Part shown: positions 18,458 through 27,208 of the stretch, one piece after another
How positions within the stretch are numbered: the stretch's first letter is position 1
Layout of the letters: every line of letters begins with the position of its first letter
DNA from: Candidatus Latescibacterota bacterium
GTDB taxonomy: Bacteria; Latescibacterota; UBA2968; GCA-2709665
Assembly (NCBI GenBank): GCA_021295655.1
Contig: JAGWBX010000015.1
Span: forward strand, 1-64,000
Length of the DNA stretch: 64,000 nucleotides
Reading direction: 5' to 3'
Translations under genes and position numbers: made by a program
Notes under the pieces: generated by a model
Told to the model about the DNA's origin: nothing
The model's input: only the letters and a program-made list of their open reading frames with translations
Databases searched by the model: none

Positions 18458-19669
18458 TCAGGGGGTAGGTCCGCCCCTGAAGAAACGATCGAACAGTTCC
18501 ACGATGCGGTCCAGATCGGCCAACGTCAGATCCTGGTGGCAACCGATATAGAACCCGCTTCGGTTGATCCATCCAGCAACGGGATAATCCGTCTCGCCGA
18601 TATCCAGCAGTCGCCGGTAGAGCGGCTGATTGGTTAAAGGAAGCATCTCGCGCGTTTCAACCCGGTTCTGTTCCAGGAAATTCACGAGCGCGTCCTTTTC
18701 CCGTTCCCTCAGGACGATCGGATACATCATGAATGAGTGTTCGCATCCCGTTCTGATTCGGGGAAGCTGCAGAGACGCTTCGTGTCCTGACAACTTCCGG
18801 GTCAGATATGCGGCATTCTTCCTTCGGACGGCGATCAACTCCGTGCCGACCTCAAGCTGCGCCAGACCGAGAGCCGCCTCCATCTCGGTCAGCCGGAAAC
18901 TGTACCCCAGACTCACAAAAGAAAATCGCCGGGAGACGATTCTTCGAAGTTCCTCCGGCGATTTCCGGTCGTCGTCGTCTATACTCAGATACGTCGAATC
19001 CCGCCCATGGTTGATCAGCGATCTCAGCTTATCGGCATACTCGGGATTGTCGGTCGTATTCAGTCCGCCCACTCCTGTCGTCAGCAGGTGTGCCGCATAG
19101 GTGGAAAAACACCCGATATCGCCGAGACTGCCGACGCTGCGACCCTTGTACGTTGCGAACATGGTCTCCGCCGAATCTTCGATGACCCTGAGACCGTACC
19201 GCCGGGCCAGCTCAAGGACATGATCCATGTCGCATGGCTGACCGAAGACATGAACGGGAATGACCGCCCTGGTGCGAGGCGTGACCGCTGCCTCTATTTT
19301 ATCCGGGTCCAGCTCGTAGTGGATCGGATCGACATCCACGAGCACCGGACGCATTCGTGCGTGGAAGACGATATTTACGGTACCCGCAAAGGTTACCGCG
19401 GGCAGGATGACTTCGTCTCCGTCGGCCCATCCATGCAGTTCCTTCAGCGCCGCCAGGGCAACCAGCAGTGCGCTCGTGCCGCTATTGCTCATCACGCCGA
19501 ACCGACACGCGTGGGCCTGTGCGAATCCGGCCTCGAACGCCTGAGTCATTGGACCGTAAGACAGCCGGTTGCTGTCCAGGACCTCGTTTACCAACGCTTT
19601 GGCGCGGGGACTGACGTTCATCGTTCCGACGCCGATTATCGGCGGCCGGACTTCACGATCTTCGGACAC
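18458..19669 (-). CDS. DegT-family PLP protein with His at the lysine position, probable keto-sugar 3-dehydratase
   Basis: A 403-aa DegT/DnrJ-type protein. D165 in IEDSAE fits the PLP-ring aspartate. At the place of the Schiff-base lysine it has H194 in FSTYAAHLLTTGVGG. Replacement of this lysine by histidine is the known mark of the sugar 3-dehydratases ColD (GDP-4-keto-6-deoxymannose) and RfbH/E1 (CDP sugars). No [2Fe-2S] cysteine cluster of the RfbH kind is evident, which favours a ColD-like reaction. The next upstream gene on this strand is a GDP-fucose-synthase-like reductase, as expected for a ColD-ColC pair. The start is GTG 19669; ATG 19621 is an alternative. Confidence 0.75.
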   Translation of the reverse strand: MSEDREVRPPIIGVGTMNVSPRAKALVNEVLDSNRLSYGPMTQAFEAGFAQAHACRFGVMSNSGTSALLVALAALKELHGWADGDEVILPAVTFAGTVNIVFHARMRPVLVDVDPIHYELDPDKIEAAVTPRTRAVIPVHVFGQPCDMDHVLELARRYGLRVIEDSAETMFATYKGRSVGSLGDIGCFSTYAAHLLTTGVGGLNTTDNPEYADKLRSLINHGRDSTYLSIDDDDRKSPEELRRIVSRRFSFVSLGYSFRLTEMEAALGLAQLEVGTELIAVRRKNAAYLTRKLSGHEASLQLPRIRTGCEHSFMMYPIVLREREKDALVNFLEQNRVETREMLPLTNQPLYRRLLDIGETDYPVAGWINRSGFYIGCHQDLTLADLDRIVELFDRFFRGGPTP

Positions 19670-19720
19670 CTGGAGCCCGTCTCCTGTCGATTCGCCTGTT
19701 TCTGGATTATCTGAATCCGT

Positions 19721-20665
19721 TTACGCCCTGCGCGGCTGCTTTTCGTACCACGAAATCATGCGCCGAAGCCCTTCATCCAGCGCTGTGGCGGCTTCAAATC
19801 CGAAATGCCGTTTCGCCCGCGTCACATCCACGCATCGCCTCGGTTGCCCGTTCGGCCGGTTCCGGTCCCAGTGGACCCGGCCGGCGAATCCTGCGAGGTC
19901 CCCTATTTTCGCGGCGAGGTTACGGATCGAGATCTCCACCCCCGATCCAAGGTTGATCGGCTCCGGCAGATCGTATAACTCGGATGCGAGCAATATGCCT
20001 TCTGCGGCGTCCTCCACGTACAGAAATTCGCGCGTGGGCGACCCGTCTCCCCACAGGGTGACGTGGCCGTGTCCCTGATTCCTGGCATCCACGAATTTTC
20101 GCACCATGGAAGCGAGTCCATGGGATGTCTCCGGATCCAGGTTTTCTCCCGGCCCGTAAAGGTTCGACAGAAGGAGGTGAATCGCGTTGTAGCCGTATTC
20201 CGCGCGATAGGCCTGGCCCTGCACGAGCATCATCTTCTTGGCCAGGCCATAAGCCGCGTTTGTCTCTTCCGGGTACCCGTCCCACAGGTTTTCCTCCCGG
20301 AAGGGTAACGGCGTGGACGCAGGATAGGCGCAAACCGACCCGATACCCACGAACTTGGGCACCTCGAACCGGCGGGCCTCCTCAAGCAGATGGGCGCCCA
20401 TGACCAGATTGTCATAAAAAAAACGTCCCGGATACCGTTGGTTGGCGCCAATACCGCCGACGGAACCGGCCAGGTGAATCACCAGATCAGGTCGCGCGAT
20501 CTCGTACATGCGCCGTACGGCTTCCGGTTCACGCAGGTCGTGGTCGCGGCTGCGCGGCGCAACTATCTCACGGCAACCCCGTTCGCGCAGTTTCAGCACG
20601 ACAGATCGGCCCAGAAACCCGGCGCCGCCGGTAACCGCAACCCTCTTGTCCATCCAGAAGCTCAT
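19721..20665 (-). CDS. GDP-fucose synthase/colitose synthase-like NAD(P)-dependent epimerase-reductase
   Basis: A 314-aa extended short-chain dehydrogenase. TGGAGFLG (12-19) binds NADP, and S110, Y139 and K143 form the catalytic triad (YGLAK). Motifs such as AGSVGGIGAN, SNLYGPGENLD and GDGSPTREFLYVEDAA are those of Fcl, which epimerises and reduces GDP-4-keto-6-deoxymannose. ColC, the GDP-colitose synthase, is a close relative and would act after the dehydratase-like gene 51 bp downstream. Which sugar is made cannot be settled here. No gmd gene (the preceding dehydratase) is in the window. Confidence 0.85.
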   Translation of the reverse strand: MSFWMDKRVAVTGGAGFLGRSVVLKLRERGCREIVAPRSRDHDLREPEAVRRMYEIARPDLVIHLAGSVGGIGANQRYPGRFFYDNLVMGAHLLEEARRFEVPKFVGIGSVCAYPASTPLPFREENLWDGYPEETNAAYGLAKKMMLVQGQAYRAEYGYNAIHLLLSNLYGPGENLDPETSHGLASMVRKFVDARNQGHGHVTLWGDGSPTREFLYVEDAAEGILLASELYDLPEPINLGSGVEISIRNLAAKIGDLAGFAGRVHWDRNRPNGQPRRCVDVTRAKRHFGFEAATALDEGLRRMISWYEKQPRRA

Positions 20666-20747
20666 TGGCTGGACCTCGCTGTCTTCCTTTCGTTCCGGCC
20701 CCGAAACCGGTCACGGAAATCCGGACCACGGGCCGTCCCGGGCGGAT

Positions 20748-21680
20748 TCACATTTCGCCCGATAACCTTTCGGCGGCATTGTAAGGATCGTCTTTCCCCG
20801 CGCGTACCCTGGCGACGGCGCGATCCAGGCATTCCCGCGCCGGCGCCGCGCTCAAACTGAAAGCCAGCCGCGCCTCCACGCGCTCGCGCAATTCACGCCG
20901 GAGTTGTTGATTGCGCAAGACCGCCAATCTGTCTCCTGTTCCCAGATGGCGCGAGTATGCCTCAAGCGCCTCGTAAAGTTCCGCCAGCCCCTCCCCCTGT
21001 GTGCCCACGGTGCAAACGAGCGGCGTTTCCCAGCCATCGACTTCACCCCGCGCATGAAGGGTTTCTCTCAGTGCTCCCGCCAGGCCGTTCGCCCCGGGAC
21101 GTTCGGACTTATTCAGTGCAATGACGTCCGCGATTTCCATCACACCGGCCTTCAGCAACTGGATCTCATCGCCCGACTCGGGTACCAGGGTCAGTACGAC
21201 GGCATCCACGCAGTGGGCCACGTCCACGTCGGTCTGCCCCACCCCCGCGGTCTCCACGAGCACCACGTCCTTTCCCGTCGCTTCCAGTACCCTTATCGCG
21301 TCCCGCGCGGCTCTGCACAGCCCGCCCGGCAGACCTTCGTTGCCCATGCTTCGAATAAACACGCCCGGATCGTTCGCGAGCCCCTGCATCCGGATGCGAT
21401 CGCCCAGCAGAGCGCCTCCGGAAAACGGGCTGGCAATGTCCACCGCCAGAATCCCAACAGCCCTTCCGGCTGCCACAAAGCGTTGCGCGAGACAGCCCGC
21501 GAGCGTACTCTTGCCCGCGCCGGGCGGTCCGGTGATGCCAATCCGAATTGCGCCGCCCGTGGAAGGATACAGGTCTGAAAGCAGCGGCGCCACGTTGTTT
21601 TCGCGCCGCTCTATGAGCGAAATGGCCCGTGCGGCGGCACGGATATCGCCCGCAAGGACCCGCCCGGCCAGATCCCTCAT
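20748..21680 (-). CDS. meaB: methylmalonyl-CoA mutase-associated GTPase
   Basis: A 310-aa G3E GTPase. Seen: P-loop GPPGAGKST (51-59), the switch-region DIASPFSGGALLGDR, ETAGVGQ (G3) and NKSE (G4). MeaB loads and protects adenosylcobalamin on acyl-CoA mutases. Its ATG overlaps the stop codon of the B12-binding subunit gene by four bases, which is strong evidence for a shared function and coupled translation. Confidence 0.93.
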   Translation of the reverse strand: MRDLAGRVLAGDIRAAARAISLIERRENNVAPLLSDLYPSTGGAIRIGITGPPGAGKSTLAGCLAQRFVAAGRAVGILAVDIASPFSGGALLGDRIRMQGLANDPGVFIRSMGNEGLPGGLCRAARDAIRVLEATGKDVVLVETAGVGQTDVDVAHCVDAVVLTLVPESGDEIQLLKAGVMEIADVIALNKSERPGANGLAGALRETLHARGEVDGWETPLVCTVGTQGEGLAELYEALEAYSRHLGTGDRLAVLRNQQLRRELRERVEARLAFSLSAAPARECLDRAVARVRAGKDDPYNAAERLSGEM

Positions 21681-22072
21681 TTCACGGCTTCCCGGAGGCA
21701 GGCTGCAATGTCGCCGGTATGCGTTCCGGGGCCCCAGAAGAATGCAAGCCCTCTGGCCTTGAGCGCCTCCTGGTCCGCGGGTGTCATGATACCGCCGCCG
21801 ACCACAAGAATGTCATCCGCGCCCCTTGCCGCCAGGAGATCCATCACCTTCGGGAAGATCGTCAGATGGGCTCCTGAGAGAGAACTGATACCCAGCACGT
21901 CCACGTCTTCCTGAATCGCGGCGTTCACCACCTCACCCGGCGTGCGGTGCAGGCCGGTATAGATAACTTCCATCCCCGCGTCCCGCAGCGCGCGCGCCAC
22001 CACTTTGGCGCCCCGGTCGTGCCCGTCCAGGCCGACCTTCGCAATCAATACACGTATCCTGCGACCGGACAT
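21677..22072 (-). CDS. stand-alone cobalamin-binding subunit of a methylmalonyl-CoA-type mutase
   Basis: A 131-aa B12-binding domain with the DxHxxG motif DGHDRG (16-21), in which H18 is the lower cobalt ligand, and the later SxL and GG motifs (GISSLSGAH, VVGGGIMTP). Start ATG 22072 has GGGAG five bases upstream. It corresponds to the small subunit (McmA2 type) of two-part mutases that rearrange methylmalonyl-CoA and succinyl-CoA. The large catalytic subunit is not in this window; the upstream flank is occupied by the accessory island. Confidence 0.88.
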   Translation of the reverse strand: MSGRRIRVLIAKVGLDGHDRGAKVVARALRDAGMEVIYTGLHRTPGEVVNAAIQEDVDVLGISSLSGAHLTIFPKVMDLLAARGADDILVVGGGIMTPADQEALKARGLAFFWGPGTHTGDIAACLREAVK

Positions 22073-22333
22073 GCCAACTCCCGGTAGGTACAACGCGGAA
22101 ACTCAACGTGGCCCGGCGCCGTCTCCATTCACAATCGAACGACTCGGGCACGGGTGACATTGCGTGCCGTTCCACGAGCGCATGGAAGTCCGATGGACAT
22201 TGAGGATCATCTGGGAGGGAGATTGGGAAGGTGAACACGATGGCCTGGAACACTGCTACGGAACCTGATGCGCTCAAGAGACGTGGAGATCTCTCACATC
22301 GTTAACGCCGCCTGGATTAATATTCTTCAGAGA

Positions 22334-23593
22334 TCACATCGTCCCTCCACCAGTCCCTGCCTGTCCACTGTCCTTCCAAAGCCGTACGACAAAACGATCG
22401 TCTTCTTCTTCAAGATCCGGTTCCGTGCCGTTGTGGCGTCGCATTGATTCGATTATCCGATTGCGTACGCCCATTCCTTGATGCTCGATGTAGCGATAGT
22501 CGCGGAGAATCTCCTTGAGCAACTCGTTACGGGCTACCCGCACTACCCCCTCTTTCATCTTCTCAACGGTGACGCCATTCGGAAGCCGTCCAGGCGAAAT
22601 GACTTCGAGTCGATCCGCGTACAGAGAGACTTCGACGTCGGTACCCTCCCGCGCGTAGTCACGATGCGCCACGGCATTCACCACCGCTTCCCGTACCGCT
22701 TCGAGCGGGAAAGCCCCCTTGCGACGGCGACGGGCGCCTTCGAGCCACGCTTTGCTACCCATGTTGCGTTTCACGAAATCCGCCGTGCGGTCGATCACAC
22801 CTTTTTCGACCGCCGCACTTCGTTTGGAGATGATTGAGACAAGCGGTCCGCGAATCCGCTCTTCGTCAATCATGTTGTAGTCCTTCTCTACGCCTGGGAA
22901 CGCCGCTGCCGTCACGCCAGCCTGCGGCAGACGGCGGTTCGGGTTCTCGCCGAAGAGCAGAAGGCCTGCGACTGACGCGTTTTCACCGTCTCCACCGGCG
23001 ACAAGCAAGTCGGAGTTGCGGAGAAGGCGTCGCCAGCTTTCGACGTCGGTCCGGCCCGGAACTGATCGCTTAAGGACATCACGGAGGTAATTTTCGATCC
23101 GGTCGATATCCAAGGAATCCAACCCCATATCTACCACGGCCTTTATTTCGTAACGGACCAGCCTGGCAGCCTGGTAGAGCCTGCCCTCTTCCTCTCGTGT
23201 TGCTTCTCTAGACACACTTCCAACTCGGACGTATGTGACCCACGCCTTTCCGCGTTTGGCCTTGTGCGGCTTGGATGGACTGTCGGCGGGGAGTTCGACA
23301 ATACCGACGATATTGCCATCCTCCATCATCGTGGAAGTCCAGACCGGTATCGTTGGCGGTTGAAGATTGTTCCGGGCAATGCTCATAACCCACTCTTCTG
23401 CACCCTCGCGGCTTCTAGTTAAACCAGAGATTCGTCCATCCTTTTCCACCCCAAGCAGGATGACGCCCCCCTCTAGGTTTAACAGCGCGGACATCTCCTT
23501 GGTCAATTGATCTGGACGGCAATCGTCACGTTTGAACTCCACCCGGGAGTTCTCCTGGCTGGCAATGAACTCGAGCAACTCGGTCTTGTTCAT
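22334..23593 (-). CDS. AlbA_2 (Schlafen-like) domain ATP-binding protein
   Basis: A 419-aa protein. The N-terminal domain (about 10-130) carries the AlbA_2 hallmarks SRVEFKRD, ALLNLEGGVILLGVEKDG and a WVTYVRVGS strand. The C-terminal part (about 280-410) has EAVREAVVNAVAHRDY and GMGVRNRI, as in the GHKL-like ATP-binding C-terminal domain of this family. ATG 23593 starts three bases after the stop codon of the PHP-ATPase gene, so the two are translationally coupled. Members are annotated as transcriptional regulators or helicase-like, and several occur in phage-defence contexts. A defence function here is inference from the partner and island setting. Confidence 0.82.
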   Translation of the reverse strand: MNKTELLEFIASQENSRVEFKRDDCRPDQLTKEMSALLNLEGGVILLGVEKDGRISGLTRSREGAEEWVMSIARNNLQPPTIPVWTSTMMEDGNIVGIVELPADSPSKPHKAKRGKAWVTYVRVGSVSREATREEEGRLYQAARLVRYEIKAVVDMGLDSLDIDRIENYLRDVLKRSVPGRTDVESWRRLLRNSDLLVAGGDGENASVAGLLLFGENPNRRLPQAGVTAAAFPGVEKDYNMIDEERIRGPLVSIISKRSAAVEKGVIDRTADFVKRNMGSKAWLEGARRRRKGAFPLEAVREAVVNAVAHRDYAREGTDVEVSLYADRLEVISPGRLPNGVTVEKMKEGVVRVARNELLKEILRDYRYIEHQGMGVRNRIIESMRRHNGTEPDLEEEDDRFVVRLWKDSGQAGTGGGTM

Positions 23594-23596
23594 CAA

Positions 23597-26299
23597 TCAG
23601 AACCCGTACTTCCTGCGTCGCGTCTCAAAAGCCTCACGACCACCTTCGAGGATTTCCTCTACGAGCTCCCGAACCATTCGGGAGTCGATCGATCCAGCAT
23701 GTTCAGGCGCTACACGTGCCCGTCCGCCGTCTGCTTCACCGGCGGCCGAAAGTCCGAGAATGAGCTCGGCGTCGCCAAGGACGGGAATGTTCGCATTATG
23801 CGATGCGAAGATGAACTGTCGTCGTTGCTTTTCCTCCCGCATACGTGGGACGACGCCTTCGGTGATGAAACGGTTGTCGAGGTCGTCTTCCGGCTGATCT
23901 ACGATTAGCGGGGCACCTGATTCGAGTAGCAGAAGAAGTAGAACGGCAGTTGCCTTCTGGCCGGTCGACAGGTCTTCAAGAGACTGCCATGTGGGCGGGG
24001 CGCCCGCTGGGGCGGTGTTGAGACGAATCGACATGGTGGGCAGTAGCTCCAGTTCCTCGATTCTCATAAACACTTCGTCCTCGCCGCTTGCGAGACGTTC
24101 CGCCTGACCGGGAGTTATGTCGTAGGTCTTGCGTAGCGCGTCGGCCCCGGATCGGCATGCGCCGACGAATTGCGTAAGCGATAGATCGGGTGAGAGCCGC
24201 AGGCTCTCGATGGCTTCCGACATGCGCCCGCCGATCTCGTCACGCAGCATCTGAAAGAGCGGTTCACGGTTTCCCGCGCCCGTCACCTGCACCTGTACGC
24301 GGTTGCGAAGTTTGTTGCTGACCTTTCTTGCTGCCTCGTCCAGGGTGCGGAACTCTGAGGCTTTAATGTCTTCCCATTCCGCAAGCAGAGTTCGACGTTG
24401 CTCGGCATGTTCATTCTCCAGTCTCCGTAGAACTACCACGCGCTCTTGAAGTGGCCTCAATTCCTCTATCTGGCGGCGAAGGCCGATGAATTCCTCCCCG
24501 TCCACGCGCGATTTCTGAAGTTCCCGCAGGATCCGTTCGTACTCGGCCTGAACTTGCTGCCTGCGCACGTCCCAGGTGGTCCGCACCTGGTCTATGCCGT
24601 GATCGACATGTTTTAACGCCTGCTCCAAGCCGTCTGCAATGCGGCCAACTTCCTCAGAGAGATCGGTGAGCGCCTTGTTCGCATGGGAAAGAATGTCCCT
24701 GCCAGGCAGTTCCTCTAGCGCTTTCTCAGACAAAAATGCCAAATCAATCGGCAGCTCTCTACGCAAGATATCCAGTGCCTCACGGAAGGGCGCCAGACGT
24801 TGAGGAACGGAACCAATCACGCGTTCCTCTCGCAAGAGCAGGCTTTGCTCCTGCAGACGTTCCTCAAGGCCCACTTCCTGGAATCGTTCAAGCGTTTCCT
24901 CCAGCCTGGGAAGCGCGGCAAGTCGCTCTTCAATGGACGCAATCTCGGCGCGGGCGTCGCACAAGGCGCTTCGATTCCTGCCGAGGTCGCGCTTTACCGA
25001 CGCCTTGCTACGTAAGAGCGACTCATCCCGCTCGACGAAGCGATCGAGCAAGCGGGTGAGCTTATCAGGGCTTCTTGCAAGTTCGGAAATTTCGTGCTGA
25101 CCATAGGCTTCGACTCGAGGTAGAATGTCCGCTGGCGAACGGTGCAGCACCTCGCCGCTCGCGTCCCGGACCAATGGCGGATTGGGTATGGTCCGCTCGA
25201 TGCGATATTCACGAACCCCGGGGCGCTGGACGCGTACTCGAAGAGAAATCTTCGTCCCGTTGCGTAGCACCTGACGCATAATCCCGTCATGGGCCTTACG
25301 CGCTTCGTCGCCGATTGGATCAAGTCCAAGTGCGCTGCGGATACTCTCGATCACGGTCGATTTTCCCGTACCGCGCCCGCCAATGAGCACGTTCAAATTA
25401 GGATTGAGACGCATGGTCACGCCATCCAGAAACCCGCCTTCCCAAGCGACAGTGATTATTTCGATGTGCTCGTCGGGCTTAAACTCACCTACCTTGGGGT
25501 TTAGTCGAATGCGCGATCCCGGATCCAGGAAGGCTTGGCGCAATCCGTCGATGGTGACTTCCTGCATCTTGATCCAACAAGTAGCCGACCGACAATCTAG
25601 TTGTTCCGGTTTCACTATATCCTTCGCATTGACTGCGGCGATTGCGACTCGGTGCCCAGGCGCGTGAATGCGACGGTAATGTTCATTACTGTTCCTTACG
25701 ATCTGACGGATATCCGGCGGCAGATCGTCAATAGCGCCCGGGATTTGTACGGCAAGTAGACCCTCGTCCTTCCATGCGCGAATCCTGGGTTTCCCCTTCA
25801 AGACTTCCAATAGACCGCCATTCCCTGTTACGTGCGCTGCGATCAAAATCCCACCCTGATTGTGAACGGCTTCCAAGACGCCTGTAAACGGCTTATTGGC
25901 AAGATCGGAAGAGGGGTCGGTATCGTGTATGCCAAATTCACCGAGATACCGTTCAAGCCTATCGAGTTCCGTATTCGGCGGATAAAGGCATAGGACGTGA
26001 ACGCCCTCGCTCGAGGACAGCTCAAATCCGGGGAAGATACGGATCGGGCGATTGCAAGCCGCGGATCGAAAAGCCGCGACCGCGCTGACACTATTGTGAT
26101 CGGTGACGGCGAGCACCTCGATGCCGAGGTCGACAGCCTTGTCGACCATGGCCTGTGCGTGGCTAATCGCGTCACCTTCCGTGGGCTGCCCCCGGAAGGT
26201 ACCGCCGTAGTGGTGCGGGTTCACTTGAAGCGCGCACCTGTAGAAACGTGCTCCCGCAGGTGCGCCAGCATCTAAGTTGGTACGCGTCGTGATATTCAC
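23597..26299 (-). CDS. PHP-domain/SMC-like AAA ATPase (TrlF-like)
   Basis: A 900-aa fusion. Residues about 20-230 form a PHP phosphoesterase domain (PHH at 28-30, TDHNS at 67-70 region, GFELSSSEG, AAHVTG). P-loop GGRGTGKST is at 307-315, a long coiled-coil region spans about 420-700, and the C-terminal lobe holds the signature DLSTGQ and Walker B LIVDQPEDDLDN (from 798) with the H-loop ASHN. The layout is that of RecF/SMC-like ATPases fused to a metal-dependent nuclease or phosphatase. NCBI names such proteins TrlF-family; I recall no firm function. The start is GTG 26299 behind AGGA. The gene forms a two-gene unit with the AlbA_2 protein. Confidence 0.85.
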   Translation of the reverse strand: MNITTRTNLDAGAPAGARFYRCALQVNPHHYGGTFRGQPTEGDAISHAQAMVDKAVDLGIEVLAVTDHNSVSAVAAFRSAACNRPIRIFPGFELSSSEGVHVLCLYPPNTELDRLERYLGEFGIHDTDPSSDLANKPFTGVLEAVHNQGGILIAAHVTGNGGLLEVLKGKPRIRAWKDEGLLAVQIPGAIDDLPPDIRQIVRNSNEHYRRIHAPGHRVAIAAVNAKDIVKPEQLDCRSATCWIKMQEVTIDGLRQAFLDPGSRIRLNPKVGEFKPDEHIEIITVAWEGGFLDGVTMRLNPNLNVLIGGRGTGKSTVIESIRSALGLDPIGDEARKAHDGIMRQVLRNGTKISLRVRVQRPGVREYRIERTIPNPPLVRDASGEVLHRSPADILPRVEAYGQHEISELARSPDKLTRLLDRFVERDESLLRSKASVKRDLGRNRSALCDARAEIASIEERLAALPRLEETLERFQEVGLEERLQEQSLLLREERVIGSVPQRLAPFREALDILRRELPIDLAFLSEKALEELPGRDILSHANKALTDLSEEVGRIADGLEQALKHVDHGIDQVRTTWDVRRQQVQAEYERILRELQKSRVDGEEFIGLRRQIEELRPLQERVVVLRRLENEHAEQRRTLLAEWEDIKASEFRTLDEAARKVSNKLRNRVQVQVTGAGNREPLFQMLRDEIGGRMSEAIESLRLSPDLSLTQFVGACRSGADALRKTYDITPGQAERLASGEDEVFMRIEELELLPTMSIRLNTAPAGAPPTWQSLEDLSTGQKATAVLLLLLLESGAPLIVDQPEDDLDNRFITEGVVPRMREEKQRRQFIFASHNANIPVLGDAELILGLSAAGEADGGRARVAPEHAGSIDSRMVRELVEEILEGGREAFETRRRKYGF

Positions 26300-26601
26300 T
26301 TGTGTCCTACTCCGATGTCCGTCGTTGCCGGGTCGATCTCTCTACCGCGTTCCGCGCAGTCAGACTCTTGGGCCAAGTGTCGAATCTGGCGTGGCGACTC
26401 AATTGATAGGTCGGCGACGTCTTTGCAATCCAAGGTCGTACCGTGCCAACTAGACGCGAGTCGGCGCTGCGGAATTGGCGTTTACAGGCGGCGGCCACTT
26501 CAAGATGGGTCGCCGTACCTGCATGTAAGATTCGACCGAATATGTCTACGGGAGTGAAACTTCCGGCCAAGTGGGACCGAACGAAATGTTGCCCGTTGCA
26601 A

Positions 26602-26618
26602 TAGCCTAAAATAGGCTA
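26602..26618. promoter_or_regulatory. 17-bp dyad, possible operator
   Basis: TAGCCTA (26602-26608), AAA, TAGGCTA (26612-26618): perfect seven-base arms. It lies about 300 bp upstream of the PHP-ATPase start in AT-rich sequence, a plausible regulator site, though no partner regulator is encoded nearby. Confidence 0.35.
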
Positions 26619-26963
26619 AGACTTGCGTAAGTGTCAATCAGATTCTCCATGTCACAGAGGAAATCGCCAAATAGAACGGACCCCACCGGGGTCTGTTATC
26701 TGCAAGCGAGGCTAACTTCCGCTGAGGCGAAAATTCCTCCCAAACTGTTCAATGTGGAAACCGTGTACGACCCTGCTTTCTCCCTATCTAAACGTCCGGC
26801 AGAGTGAGATTGCCGATAATCCCGGTAACCCTGGAATCCTCCTGTGCCAATGATACAATGCACGTGGCCGGTTGCGCACTGGCACCCTGGTCCGTATATT
26901 CACCTGCGGTCTCTACGCGCGCGGTTGCGGCGGGGATCCATCTACGAAATTCAAACGACCCTT

Positions 26964-27175
26964 AGAAGCTGTTTTAAAATTACCGGTGAGTTCCCGAGCG
27001 CGAGCGAAAAAGTGACGGTTATGAGGCGCGAGGGGCGCGCAGCGCCGGCGGGAAAATCCGCCTATGAGAGGCGATGGGCGCGCAGCCTCGACTAAAGATA
27101 CGGGTGGATCTGACCAACGCCGAACGGGGCTTTTGCAGCCGCGCGAAGACCGTTGGGAATTTTAAGACAGCTTCT
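26964..27175. mobile_element. non-autonomous element with 18-bp terminal inverted repeats (MITE)
   Basis: Left end AGAAGCTGTTTTAAAATT (26964-26981) and right end AATTTTAAGACAGCTTCT (27158-27175) are inverted repeats matching at 17 of 18 positions. The 212-bp unit has no transposase; its interior contains two related segments ending GGGCGCGCAGC (near 27030 and 27085). The ends resemble IS5-group insertion sequences by general look only. The right end stops 33 bp before the PhyH start codon, so the element may supply or disturb that gene's promoter. No clear target-site duplication is visible. Confidence 0.7.
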
Positions 27176-27208
27176 TTAGAACCCCATGTATGGCAGAAAG
27201 GCCGGATA

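Larger units (their letters stand above)
26300..27208. other. long gene-free flank of the accessory island
   Basis: About 900 bp with no convincing gene on either strand. A small minus-strand frame at 26307-26570 has no recognisable content. The region includes the dyad at 26602-26618 and the terminal-inverted-repeat element at 26964-27175, both listed separately. It carries the upstream control sequences of the PHP-ATPase gene and marks the island's left boundary with the PhyH gene. Confidence 0.6.

Noticed and set aside
26307..26570. 87-codon minus-strand frame in the island flank
   Set aside because: No recognisable domain, no ribosome site, and not conserved-looking. Kept as non-coding.
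27074..27208. Longer start of the third PhyH gene
   Set aside because: This part lies within or at the edge of the terminal-inverted-repeat element, and PhyH similarity starts after 27209.
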